Below are positions 1 to 12,200 of a DNA stretch of 64,000 bases, piece by piece (within the stretch, counting starts at the first letter, position 1; every line of letters begins with the position of its first letter). This DNA is from Myrica gale (lineage: Eukaryota; Streptophyta; Magnoliopsida; Fagales; Myricaceae). The notes beneath the pieces were generated by a model. It saw only the letters and a list, made by a program, of their open reading frames with translations. It was not told where the DNA came from and made no database searches. The position numbers and the translations under genes are program-made. The stretch spans positions 20,547,271 through 20,611,270 of the forward strand of contig OZ005608.1 in the NCBI GenBank assembly GCA_963930655.1. Reading direction: 5' to 3'.

Positions 1-1016
1 TTATTCTAAATATAACTGATTTATTAGTTGACACCGTCTATGAGAACTGAGGTTCTTAAGATAAAAGGATTATTGCGATTACTAGCAATAAAGGCAAAGA
101 TATGATGGAAAATTCACACGAAGTTTAAATCATCATTTATTCTACGTATTCTCTATAAATCAATTGATTCACTATTATCTAAGCTATGGTGAGCTATATC
201 TATCGAATAAAAAAACCACTAACCTGCATCTGTGAGAAAGGCCACAAAGATAAAGAGCATAGCAAAGAAATACGTGAAGATAAAGAGTATAGCAAAGAAA
301 TACGCAAATGTAGGAGCCCGAGCCATATTTTCCTTGCATACTTTGGACTAAAGTTAACTAAGGTCTCTTCTCTTAAACTTCCCAATTTACTTTTCCATGG
401 TGACTTATTTCTCTCTCCATCAAATAATCATTTTCTATCACAATAAACATAAAAAAATTGCTCTAATCATCTATATTTTCAGATTTTCACCAATTCCCGT
501 AAGACTTCATAATTTTCTATTAAAAGACTTTGAACCCTCAAACTACAAAGTAATCTCAAATATGGGTTTTAAGTACCACCTTTGACACAGCCTAAGAATT
601 ACTAAATTTTATCAATTTGTACCTCCTAAAAAATATTCAATCATCAAACTTATGCAATTGTGTTATAATGAGCCATGTGACACAATTTTGACTGTTAGAT
701 TTTATTTTAAGACGTAATTTTATTAATTGTAGAAGTTGGAGGGCTTATCAAGATTGTTAGTTTAAAATTGCTTAGAGGGATCAAAATGATTTTTTCCCTT
801 TTTTATTCTCTCTCAAATATAAGTCAAAATTTTCATTACTTTTTTTACAAAAACTAATAAAATTCTAATTTGCCTCAATTTTTACAACGTCACCACAAAT
901 TCCTTAAATACAAATATATTGTCTCGAAAGACCTTCACGCTCGCTTGCAGAGGAGCATGCATCTCATGTGCAAGCGTTCCTATCACTGAGCAAGGATTTT
1001 GGAAAAAAAAGATTTA
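1..1016. other. AT-rich intergenic stretch, no gene recognised
   Basis: The open frames here are short, overlap on both strands and show no family motif. One of them, at 186-446, contains two near-copies of a short 'AAAGATAAAGAG' block (about 247-303), which is a small local duplication and not a protein domain. I see no RNA gene or promoter that can be tied to a transcript. Confidence 0.5.
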
Positions 1017-1748
1017 GTGGTGTTTGCATGCCAAATATATAGGCATTTTAAAATTTTGGCATAATAAAATAATTATAAATATTCTTTATCTCCATATTAA
1101 ATAATTTCTTTTTATTATAAAATGGTTAAATACATTTTGCACCCATGATGTTTGGCGTGTTGACGCATTTGCTTCCAAATGTTTTATTTTTTTAGGCATT
1201 GAGTTCATTATAGTATCTTCCCTAACGATTTGCACTCCGGAGTGAAATTTGACGTCAAATTAGACGGTAATCGTTTACACGTGCTTCTCACTTGACCCCA
1301 GTCCCTCTTAAATTATTGTATTGCCCTTGAATCTCAAATAAGTCATGATTAAATGAGCTTCAAAATCTAATAGACGAAAATCGTGACTTGTTTGAAGCTC
1401 AGTTAATCTTGATTTGTTTAAGATTCAATGACAATATGATACTTTGATAGGGATTGAGGTTATGTGTAAATGATTACCGCTTAATTTGACGCCAAATTTC
1501 ACTTTGGAGTGCAAATCGTTGGAGAAGATCATATAATGAGCTCAATGTCTCAAAAATAAAACATTTGACTGCAATGTGTCAACATCTCCAAACGTAAGGG
1601 GCACAAAAATATATTTAACCCTTATAAAAAATATAAAAAATATCTCTCAAATCATCTATCTTCTCACATTTTCACCAATTCCCATAAATTAAATTGATTT
1701 TTTCACTAACTACCATAAATTGCTAAATATTTGGCATGCAAACACCAC
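1017..1748. mobile_element. MITE-like element split by a second foldback element
   Basis: The ends are inverted copies of GTGGTGTTTGCATGCC, and the match continues for about 22 bases into AAATAT. Subtracting the foldback at 1123-1621 and one copy of its duplication leaves about 225 bp, a normal MITE size, with no coding capacity. I could not settle the target duplication: TTA-like bases lie just outside both ends but do not line up perfectly. The transposase family is therefore not assigned. Confidence 0.65.
1123..1621. mobile_element. Foldback MITE, about 500 bp, with 8-bp target duplication
   Basis: Almost the whole element is one imperfect inverted repeat. The left arm (about 1123-1365) pairs with the right arm (about 1385-1621). 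Both arms contain a 'GATTTGCACTCC' block, a 'GAAATTTGACGTCAAATT'-like block and a terminal GGTTAAATA. It is flanked by TTATAAAA at 1115-1122 and 1622-1629. Eight-base duplications are typical of hAT-type transposition. There is no open reading frame of note. A transcript crossing it would fold into a long hairpin. Confidence 0.75.
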
Positions 1749-1881
1749 CTTAAGGAGCTAATCGCCAATACATATTCTTTGGCTAAGCGAAAGATATTGG
1801 GGCCACATGCGGCTGTTGCTTGTGTTTTGGGCCTATAGGCCCATTTTGTGTTCCGGATATTCCAATTCAAGTTTAGATATT

Positions 1882-2040
1882 GGGGGTTGTTTGTTTACCA
1901 AAATTTTGGAGAATATTTGAAAATTTTATTGGGATTTGTGAAAAATTTGAAATATATCTGTAAAAATTAAAAATTTTGAAGTATGTTTGTTTAGTTGGAA
2001 TTTTTGGGGTCCCAAATTTTTGGACAAACAAACATGCCCC
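1882..2040. mobile_element. Small MITE-like element
   Basis: About 159 bp, starting with GGGG then TTGTTTGTTTACC and ending with GACAAACAAACATGCCCC. The two ends are approximate inverted copies, and both are followed inward by AAAATTTTGG-like sequence. No clean target duplication was found. A related end signature (GGGGATGTTTGG, CAAACATACCC) is seen at 29909-30092. Confidence 0.45.
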
Positions 2041-3287
2041 GAGGTCTTTGAAGTGTGTTGGTTGGTATTGGCCATGAGCTCACAATTGTAAAGAGCTTTT
2101 CAATTCGTTTGGAGGCGTTTGCCAAACATCATCCACCAAAATATTTCTTCACTATTTTAAAATAATATCTCTATCTTCCCTCAAATCATCTATTTTTATT
2201 ACAATAAAATATAAAAAATTCACTCAAATAATATCTTTCTTCACCTTTTCACCAACTCCAATAAAATTATACTTCTCTCTCCTCATTTTTACACCAACTC
2301 TTATAAAATTTTACTTTATTCATTTATTTATCACAAAATTCAATAAAATTCTAATTTTCTCAATTTTCATAACATTCCTTAAATATTTTACTTAGTTAAA
2401 GTTTGTAAAGCATTGTCTTGTAGCTCGCCGTATTATAGTGTGTCATCCCTAATTTAGAATATAGAAAATTTTATAGTAACTTGTATTTAGTTAAATTGGA
2501 GTTGGTAAAAGTTGATACATTTTTTAAGGATATTTAATTATAATATATTTTTATTATAGTTTGTATTTTTATTATAAAAAATATTAAAATTTTATTAAAA
2601 ATAAGGAAGAAGATAATTTGATTAATTGTTTTTTAAAAAAAATTATTTAAATTTATGTAAAAATGGATTGAAATTTGTGTTGATTTTTTTGTTTATAAGC
2701 GAAATTTGATTAAGGATATATTTGTTTACACCAAAATTTTAGAATTCATATCTTATTTTTACATTTACAATTTATACATAAAAAATATTTATCCTAATAA
2801 TATTTTATTATTTTCTTTTACCAACATCAATATATTTTTAAAATTTCTGCACGAATATCTTAAGATAAATATTCACGGTAATCCTACCATCTTCTTCAAA
2901 CGAACATCCTAAAATCGTGAAAACTTGGCTATTGCCGATCATCGTTGCTCCTCTAATCCGACGCGGAAACCGACCCGTTTACGGTGAGATTTTACTGTGC
3001 ATACATATCTTTTCACATATCGGGACCCTCGTTCTCCTTACCAAAGCTCCTCGTTTGCCACGTTTTTCCTTCACTCAACCAGACCTCTCCCCTTCTCTCT
3101 CCTCTCTGAATTCTCTTGCACATTTTCAGATCTAACACAGGAAGCTCCTCTTAAATTTCACTTTTTCTGAGCAGCTCTTACGCAATTTCCCTTTTGCTTA
3201 AATTTGTAAACTTAAATGCTTGACGCTTCTATCCCGAAAATCCCTATTGTGAAAAAGCTCAAGTGGAATTGGAATTGTAGTTAAACT
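2041..3287 (+). other. Upstream region and probable 5' UTR of AP4E
   Basis: This is AT-rich sequence with no supported gene. From about 2900 the composition shifts to mixed CT-rich sequence, typical of a plant 5' UTR or core promoter ahead of the AP4E start at 3288. Weak inverted ends (GGATATATTTGTTT near 2715 and AAACGAACATCC near 2898-2909) hint at another degraded MITE, but they are too poor to call. I could not place the transcription start from sequence alone. Confidence 0.4.
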
Positions 3288-6200
3288 ATGGAGCAGTTGA
3301 AGACGATCGGCCGCGAGCTCGCCATGGGGTCTCAAGGCGGATTCGGGCAGTCAAAGGAATTCTTGGACCTGGTGAAGTCGATCGGCGAGGCCCGATCCAA
3401 GGCCGAGGAGGACCGCATCGTCCTCCATGAGATCGAAACCCTCAAGCGCCGCATGGCTGAACCCGACATCCCCAAGCGCAAGATGAAGGAGTATATCATC
3501 CGGCTCGTCTACATCGAGATGCTCGGCCACGACGCGTCGTTCGGCTACATCCACGCCGTCAAGATGACCCACGACGACAGCCTCCTCCTCAAGCGCACCG
3601 GTTACTTGGCCGTCACGCTCTTCCTCAACGAGGACCACGACCTCATCATCCTTATCGTCAACACAATCCAGAAGGACCTGAGGTCGGACAACTATCTGGT
3701 GGTTTGCGCGGCACTCAATGGGGTCTGCAGGCTGATCAATGAGGAGACAATTCCGGCGGTGCTGCCGCAGGTGGTGGAGCTGCTCGGCCATTCCAAGGAG
3801 GCCGTGCGGAAGAAAGCCATCATGGCACTTCACCGATTCTATCAAAAGTCCCCTTCATCCGTCTCCCACCTCGTCTCCAATTTCCGCAAAGTGGGTGATC
3901 CGTCTTCTGCATTACTAATAGGAAAATCGTAAATTTGGTCCGGTAAATGGTTGAATACTAATAATGATATTGGGCTTTTGGATTAGTGATATAATCGGAT
4001 CTACATAGTTCATTTCATATTCTATCTTTATTTTTAGTCCTGAAGGTATACGGTGATGAACCAGTAAGGCTAAACTCAAAGTAACAGTTCCTGAATATGA
4101 AAACTCAAGTGCATCAAACAACACAGTTAACTTATCAGAGGAGAGTGTAGGCGCCGTAAAGCGGCATTGTGAGATAATGTTAGACTCAAGTCAAAGAAAG
4201 GTCGGACAAGTGAAATCACTTAAGCTGATGTGTAGGTGCTGATTTTCTCTAACGTTAAGAAAGCAGTAGTTATGAGGGCATTGCTTGAGAAGCAGTAAGC
4301 TATGAGTACACTTCAAAATGAAAGAAAAAAAGGAATATTTAGAAGTAAGCCTTTTATTTTCTCATATACATCACAAGATATCGGAAATAGGGAACATTAT
4401 ATCAGTAAATACAAGTGTTGCAATATATGTCTGCAAGTTCTGTTAGGAGATAGCCAGTGACGGTGAGTGAGTATCCCTAGTAGGAGCTTTGTTTAAAGTA
4501 ATGTGTGTTCAGTACAAGATGAGACTCTGCGGTAAAGCTCGACTTGAGGTTTTGGGTTCAGTTTCAGCAGATCTGACTCGATAGGGCTACTTTGTATTTT
4601 TTATAACTATTTTTACATAAGCATCATAATGCGCTTGACTTTTTCTCCATATGCTTTGCGTGATGGGAAACATTTTCTTATTTTCTGATGTGGTTTTTCT
4701 CATTTTCTCTTCCAGAAGCTCTGTGATAATGATCCTGGGGTCATGGGTGCTACACTTTGCCCTCTTTTTGATCTTATAACCATTGATGTTAATTCTTATA
4801 AGGATTTAGTTGCCAGCTTTGTAACCATTCTTAAACAAGTGGCAGAACGCAGATTACCAAAGAGTTATGATTATCATCAGATGCCAGCTCCATTCATTCA
4901 GGTATCCCTTAACTATATGTGTCTTTTGATGCCCCTTTTTCTTAACTGTTTATAAGATATGAACATAAAGACATAGCCCAACTCATTGAATCCTTTCCAG
5001 ATGCTATCGAGTAGATTTTCACCAGCATCTCACATCATTCAATTTGCATTTTCCTTTATGAAAATGTGTAATTAGTCTCGACAAAATATCCTGGTCATAT
5101 CAACTACAAGTCCTCTGGTGGGTGAGATAGTGAATTATCTTCTAAATTGTCCCCATGAAAGGAATGATTTTCATTTATCCCATATTCACTGAACGTAACC
5201 GCCGTTTATTTCACTGACTGTAACTACTGATGATACTACATGAGCTATGGTCTCGTGGGCAATGCTTAGATGGTGCTTTAAGATGCGGTACTTGTCCTTC
5301 ATGCATTTTCTTTTATGTGCGTTGGAGTAGTTTGCCAGCAATAGGTGCTTCAGGTGGTATCATAATTATATGGGACTCTAGAGTGTTGGAGATGGTAGAT
5401 GTATGTGTTGGGAGTTATTCACTTTCGGTGCTTTTTAAAAATGTTGAGGATGGATGTGTTTGGGTTTTTTCGGGAGTTTATGGTCTTAATGAGGATTCCC
5501 TTCGTAGTTTGTTATGGGATGAGTTGATCGGGGTTTTCTCTTGGTGGAGTGCTCCCTGGTGTATTGGGGGTGACTTCAATGTTATTCGTTTTCCGGGAGA
5601 GAGGTCTGGTGTCGGGGGTTTTGGGCGATACATGCTGAAATTTTCTGATTTTATTTCTGAAATGGGTTTGGAGGATCCGCCAATGATTACTGGGTTATTC
5701 ACGTGGTCGAGTAATCGTTCATCCCAGACTTGGTCAAGGATTGATAGATTTCTTTTCAGCTCAGAATGGGAAAGGATGTTTCCTGATGTCATTCAACGTC
5801 GATTGCCTCGGATGTATTCTGATCATTTTCCAATTATGTTGGAGAGTGGTCTAGTTGGAAATGGAAAGAAACCTTTTCGGTTTGAAAATATGTGGTTGAA
5901 GGTGGATGGTTTTGTGGATTTTATCCGGGAGAGGTGGGGGAGCTATGCCTATTTTGGGTCCCCTAGTTTTGTGTTGCATTTAAAATTGAAGGCTTTGAAA
6001 GAAGATTTACGAACGTGGAATAAAGAAGTTTTTGGAGATCTCGTAACCCGTAAGAGGGCTTTGTTGCAGGAATTATCAGTGTTGGATGGGGTAGATGAGG
6101 AAGGTGGTTTGGATGTAGAGGGGTCGGCTAGGAAAGTGGTTATTATGAGGGAGTTGGATGAGTTGATTGATATGAAAGAAGTGAGTTGGAGGCAAAAATC

Positions 6201-9200
6201 GAGGGCGTTGTGGTTAAAGGAAGGGGATCGTTGTACCAAATTTTTTCATAGAGTTGCGAACTCTAATAGAAAAAATAATGATATTTCTATGCTTGAGGTG
6301 GAGGGGGAAATATTGGAGGATCCCGGGGCTATCTCTTCGAAGATTGTTAGTTTTTATTCTAATTTATATACTGAGCCTTATCCATGGCGTCCTTCTTTGG
6401 ATGGTTTGGATTTTGATAGTATTTCGGGGGCGGAGGCTGAGTGGTTAGAAAGACCTTTTGAGGAAGATGAGGTGTCAGGGGTAGTGAGAGGTTTCAATGG
6501 GGACAAAGCCCCGGGGCCGGATGGTTTTTCTTTAGCATTCTATCAGAGTTGTTGGGAGATTATCAAGGGCGATGTCATTGCAGTATTTAATGAATTTGCT
6601 TGGGATGGTCGATTTGTTCGGAGTTTGAATGCTACGTTTGTTGTGCTTATTCCCAAGAAACCGGGAGCAATTGAGCTTAAAGATTTCCGTCCCATTAGTT
6701 TAGTGGGGGGGATGTATAAAATTCTTGCCAAGGTTTTGGCCGATAGATTGAAGATGGTGTTAGACAAGATCGTATCTCCTTCTCAGAACGCTTTTATGGG
6801 GGGGAGACAGATTTTGGATTCCGTTTTGATTGCTAATGAATGTATTGATTCTAGGTTGCAAAGGGGGGAGACGGGAGTATTGTGTAAGTTGGATATTCAG
6901 AAAGCTTATGATCATGTAAATTGGAAGTTTTTGATTTATCTATTGAGGAGATGTGGGTTTGGGGCTAAGTGGTGCAGATGGATAGAATTTTGCATTTCTA
7001 CGGTCAAATTTTCAGTGCTTGTGAATGGGTCACCGGAAGGTTTTTTTGGCAGTACACGGGGTTTGAGACAAGGTGATCCGCTATCTCCGTTATTGTTTGT
7101 TATCATTATGGAGGCTCTTTCGAAGATGTTGACGAGGGTGGTTTCACTTGGTGTTTTAACGGGCTTTAAGGTAGGAGCAGATATTGTTGTTTCCCATTTG
7201 CTATTTGCTGATGATACCTTGATTTTGTGTGGGAATGAGGAGGATCAGATTCGTAGTCTTCGATGCTTGTTGTTATGTTTTGAAGCAGTCTCAGGATTGA
7301 AGATCAACCTTGCGAAGTCAGAGGTCATTCCCGTCGGTAATGTTAGTAATGTGCACAGATTGGCGTCTTTATTGGGTTGTAGGGTGACTTCTTTGCCTAT
7401 GATTTATCTGGGGCTTCCTTTGGGAGCTCGGTATAAAAGTGTGTAGATTTGGGATGATATTGTGGAACGAATGGAAAGGAGGTTGGCGGGATGGAAGCGT
7501 ATGTATTTATCCAAAGGTGGTCGGATTACTTTGATAAAGTCTACTTTATCGAGTCTTCCTACATATTATTTGTCTCTTTTCTCCCTTCCTAGTGTAGTAG
7601 CTTTAAGGCTTGAAAAACTTCAACGTGATTTTTTGTGGGGAACCGAAGAAGGACATCATAAGTATCATTTACTTAATTGGGAGAAGGTATGTTCTCCTAT
7701 TCAATATGGTGGTTTGGGACTTCGGAGGTTATCTATGTTTAACATTGCTTTGTTGGGTAAATGGTTGTGGCGTTTTGGGCAGGAGAGAGATAGAATTTGG
7801 AGAAGTGTTATAGCAGATAAGTATGGTGTGCAGGAGGGTGGATGGTGTTCTTTGACACCGAGGGGGCCTTTTGGGGTCTCTTTGGAAACATATTATGAAA
7901 GTTTGACATTCTTTTTCTGCTAATATTCAATATGTGGTGGGTAATGGTAAGCGGCTAAGTTTTTGGTATGATAGGTGGTGTGATGGCAGAATTTTGAGTA
8001 GTGATTTTCCGACAGTATTCTCTTTGGCTTCTTGTAAGGATATGATGGTGGCGGAATGCATGGCGGGTGGATCTACTTCTCTAGTTTGGAATATTCAGTT
8101 TGTGAGATCAGCTAATGATTGGGAACTTGAGGAGTTTGCTGCCTTTTTTTCTCTCATTTATGAGCAGTGGGTATATCCAAGTAGAGAGGATGAGATGGTG
8201 TGGTTGGGTGCTAAGTGTGGTATTTTTTCGGTTAAATCATTCTATGATTATCTCTCTGCTGCAGTGAATTCTGAGACTTTCCCATGGCGTGGGATTTGGA
8301 AGGCTAAGGTTCCTATGCGTGTGTCTTTCTTCGTTTGGGAAGCTACTCATGGGAAAATTTTGACAATTGATAATTTGAGAAGAAGGGGTGTGTGTATTAC
8401 TGAGTGGTGTTATATGTGTAAGGGTGATGAGGAATTGTAAATCATTTATTATTGCATTGTCCGGTTGCTAGAGATCTCTGGATGTTTGTTCTTGGTACGT
8501 TGAGTGTTCATTGGATTATGCCGGAGAGGGTGGAGGATGTTCTATTTGGTTGGGATAGGAAATTTGTGGATTCATCAGCTACTACAATTTGGAGAATGAT
8601 TCCGGCGTCAATTTGGTGGTGTATTTGGAGGGAGAGGAATAGGAGGTGTTTTGAGGACTCCTCTAGGTCAATTAGGCTTTTGCAGGGTGATGTTTTTTAT
8701 TCTTTGTTTCTGTGGTCTAATGCTTTGTTGGGGGGTCGCTTTGTGGATTTCTTAGATTTTCTTAGCTTTTTTATTTGTATACTTTGAGTGATGTTGGTAC
8801 AATCTTTGTACTAATCTCTCATTTTTCTTCTTCTTTTATTTATTAATAAAATTGTTCTTATTCATCAAAAAAAGATGTGCACCCCCTCCCTCCCACCCAC
8901 TCACTCACCCCCAAACACAAGTGGAGATTGCGATGATGATGATGTCGAAAGAGATTGAATAATGAATTGACAAAAAAAGGCGAGGAAAACGAGTAAGGAA
9001 AGGGGGGAAAATACTAGATCCTGATAAGACAATGAGATGAAAGACCATTGACTACCCTTACTGTGTTGTGCCTTTGTCTCTGTGACCCTCTCTTTTAGCA
9101 TGGCAGGTGTTAGTTTGCGTCCCCCTGGGGATATCGGTTGTATGCTTAGTCCCCCTTGGAGCTTAGACTTTTCTTTGGTTTTGAAGGCCCTAAATCAAAT

Positions 9201-12200
9201 TATTCTTACTTCTTTGTGGTGCTTGTACTTTTTTTCATTTGGGTTTTAAATACACTTTGTACCCTCCAACTATGGAGGTCTTGACACTTTGCACCATAAT
9301 CTATTATTTTGTCCCATTGCATTCACTGATTATCAAACACTTTGCACCTTCTGTTAAAATTTTTCGACAGTTTGGATAAAAATTTATTTGTTGGTCTCTA
9401 AAATTACGATTTTATTCTCTTTAAATGGTCACTGCCAAAAACAATATGGGACAAATGGTCAGTTCAGCCGTCATAATCTAATTATGCAGGTCAGATTGCT
9501 GAAAATTATGGCATTGCTGGGAAGTGGTGACAAGCAAGCAAGTGAAATGATGTATACAGTTGTTGGCGACATATTCAGGAAGTGTGACTCATCAAGCAAT
9601 ATAGGAAATGCTATCCTCTATGAGTGCATATGCTGTGTGTCTTCTATATATCCCAATCCCAAACTATTAGAAGCTGCTGCTGAAGTAATTTCCAGGTTTT
9701 TGAAGGTATGCCTTGTGCCTTTTGTTTTGCAGCTTTTGATTCAGCGCGCTATTCTCTCATATTATCTCTGTGTTTTTCAATCTGGAATCACTTAAATAAT
9801 GATAATTTGATCTTGTGTTCAGAGCGACAGTCACAATCTTAAATATATGGGTATTGATGCCCTTGGACGATTGATAAAGATAAGTCCTGAGATAGCTGAA
9901 CAACACCAACTCGCTGTGATTGATTGCTTAGAGGTGAGAGCTATTTTGCTTTAAATATGGAAACAGGATCGTTCCTATTTTATTTTGGTATATTGAATAC
10001 TGTTTACTGTAGGGATATGGGGAGGGAGATCCATAGTGCTTACTGTCTCTTAATGTCTGTGTTAGTACGGATTGGATGTGAAAGTTATTATGGTTCTTGT
10101 TGCCAACTTATTTCTACATGATTGCTTTGGAATCATGTCTATCCTTCTCTTTATTTAAGTAGAAGTTGGATGTGCGTTATGCAGGACCCAGATGATACTC
10201 TAAAGAGAAAAACATTTGGACTACTGTATAAAATGACGAAGTCCTCCAATGTCGAAGTTATTGTTGACCGTATGATTGACTACATGAAAAGCATTAATGA
10301 CAATCATTACAAAACCTATATAGCATCTCGGTGCGTTGAACTTGCAGAGCAATTTGCACCCAGTACCCATTGGTTTATCCTGGTAAGTATAATGATGCCT
10401 ATTGCGTTCTAGAGTGCTTATGTGTACACGTATCTTATTTGACGTGTACTCTGCAGACAATGAATAAAGTCTTTGAGCATGCGGGAGATCTGGTGAATGT
10501 TAAAGTGGCGCATAACTTGATGCGGTTGATTGCAGAGGGATTTGGCGAGGATGATGATGCTGCAGATAGTCAGCTGAGATCATCTGCTGTATGTTATTTT
10601 TTTATCTGTTACTTTCAGTATACAACGTGTATATAAGCACATGTGAATTTACATACGTACTTTTATACATGTATTTGTCTGCTTGTATCTGTATAAGTGC
10701 TACCTTGTTTGATTTTCTTATTCATGAGACTCTGAAGCTCAAGATAAGATAATCATGTATGTGAGCTACTTATGAATAGGCAAACTCAAGATGTCTTACT
10801 AATAGCTAATCTATTTTATCCTCTCAGAACGACATAGAGTTCTGTTTCCTTATTTCGTGTGTTTTCTTTTGTACCTCAAAGGCAATGGGGTCAAGGTTGT
10901 GTTTGGGAAAGCTTTGAAAACGTTTTAAAAAATGTTGTCTGCCTGCTGAAATTTTTTTATCCCAAACATGAAAATGCCTCCAGAAAGCTTTTCGATCTCT
11001 GGAAAAGAGGTTTTCATCTGATCATTAGTCACAGATTTTACTATGAAATTAACAAATGAATCCATACTACTTTTAACAAAACCCAGAAACACACATCTCA
11101 CAAAATTTTCTTCCCACATATTTTCAGTGAAGTTCTTTCACTTTCAAAAACACCCAAAGAACGTCTCACAACAAGTTCCTTTCCAAACCTATTTTCTATG
11201 GGCCTCCACAGTTTTACAGATGCCTGAAAAACACTTTCCCAAAAGATTTATGCAATGTCTACAAACACTAAACAATTTTTCCCATCCCTACAGAACCTTA
11301 TTTTTGATGGATGCAAGTAGGGAAGATGCTCTGTGTTTTTTTGTCATGATGCATAATCTACTAGCTTCTCTGGAGAATGTCAGTAATACTTTAACATGTA
11401 CAGTTTAAAACTTTGCTCTTTAACTTCATGCTTCAAGTCCAGAGTAATGGATGATGCTTTTACCGTATATAAGCATATAAGCTTATATAGGTTTGTTTGT
11501 ACCTTCCTGTGTTCTATTGATGTGACATGTAGTGGGTGGTCAACATGTATATCTTCTTTGAATCATGAGATGGAAAAAGAAGGGAAGGAAGCTTATTTGA
11601 GAAAATGGAACAAGAGGAAGTGATTGGGAGAAGAATATCGCATTAAACACAGGATAGATAAGAAATAAGAGAGGTGAAAGACAATGCAAGAGGAATAGAG
11701 CTCAAGAGAAAGATTCAAGAGGAGATATTGGGAGAAGAAACATTAGAGAAAGGGAAGGTCAGATAGATGATAGAGTATGGGTGGGTAGAGTTGAGAAAAA
11801 TGGGAAGAAAAGGAGAAATTGAGGAGCAGTGTCCTTATAATGGTGATTTCTATCCAGCCCTGATCTGAAAGTGTGGTGTATGAGATAGAAAGATATAACA
11901 ATCCTTGGATGGTTTAAGTTAGGTGTTATGATAGGAAGCGTCAATAAACGTGTAGTTCTTTTCTGGCCTTTTGTATATGATTGCCTGACTGTTCTTTAAA
12001 TACACAGTTTTTCACTAGCATGGGAGTACATATCTTCTTTGTTGTATATGAAGTATTATCTATTACTTTCCTGCTCATGGATTCCAGTTAGAGAAGTTTT
12101 AGTTGTTGGTAAATTTTTATTTATTCTTTCCAAAAAAGGATCTAATAGACCAGATTTGATGGAAGCACCCACCTTCACATTTACGTTATTTGTGATTATC

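Noticed and set aside
2714-2909. MITE-like inverted ends (GGATATATTTGTTT and AAACGAACATCC)
   Set aside because: The match is short and imperfect, with no duplication. In an AT-rich region this could be chance.
3351-3845. 164-codon antisense open frame
   Set aside because: It is the complement of AP4E exon 1, whose GC-rich codons leave the opposite strand open. The translation is Leu/Val/Glu-rich without family features.
5230-5330. Target-site duplication for the intron-2 LINE
   Set aside because: I compared the sequence after the A-run (GATGTGCACCCCC) with the region around the 5' end and found only weak partial similarity, so no duplication is claimed.
9388-9795. 135-codon frame as a separate gene
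   Set aside because: Its middle part is AP4E exon 3 (9490-9705). Both ends are intron read-through.
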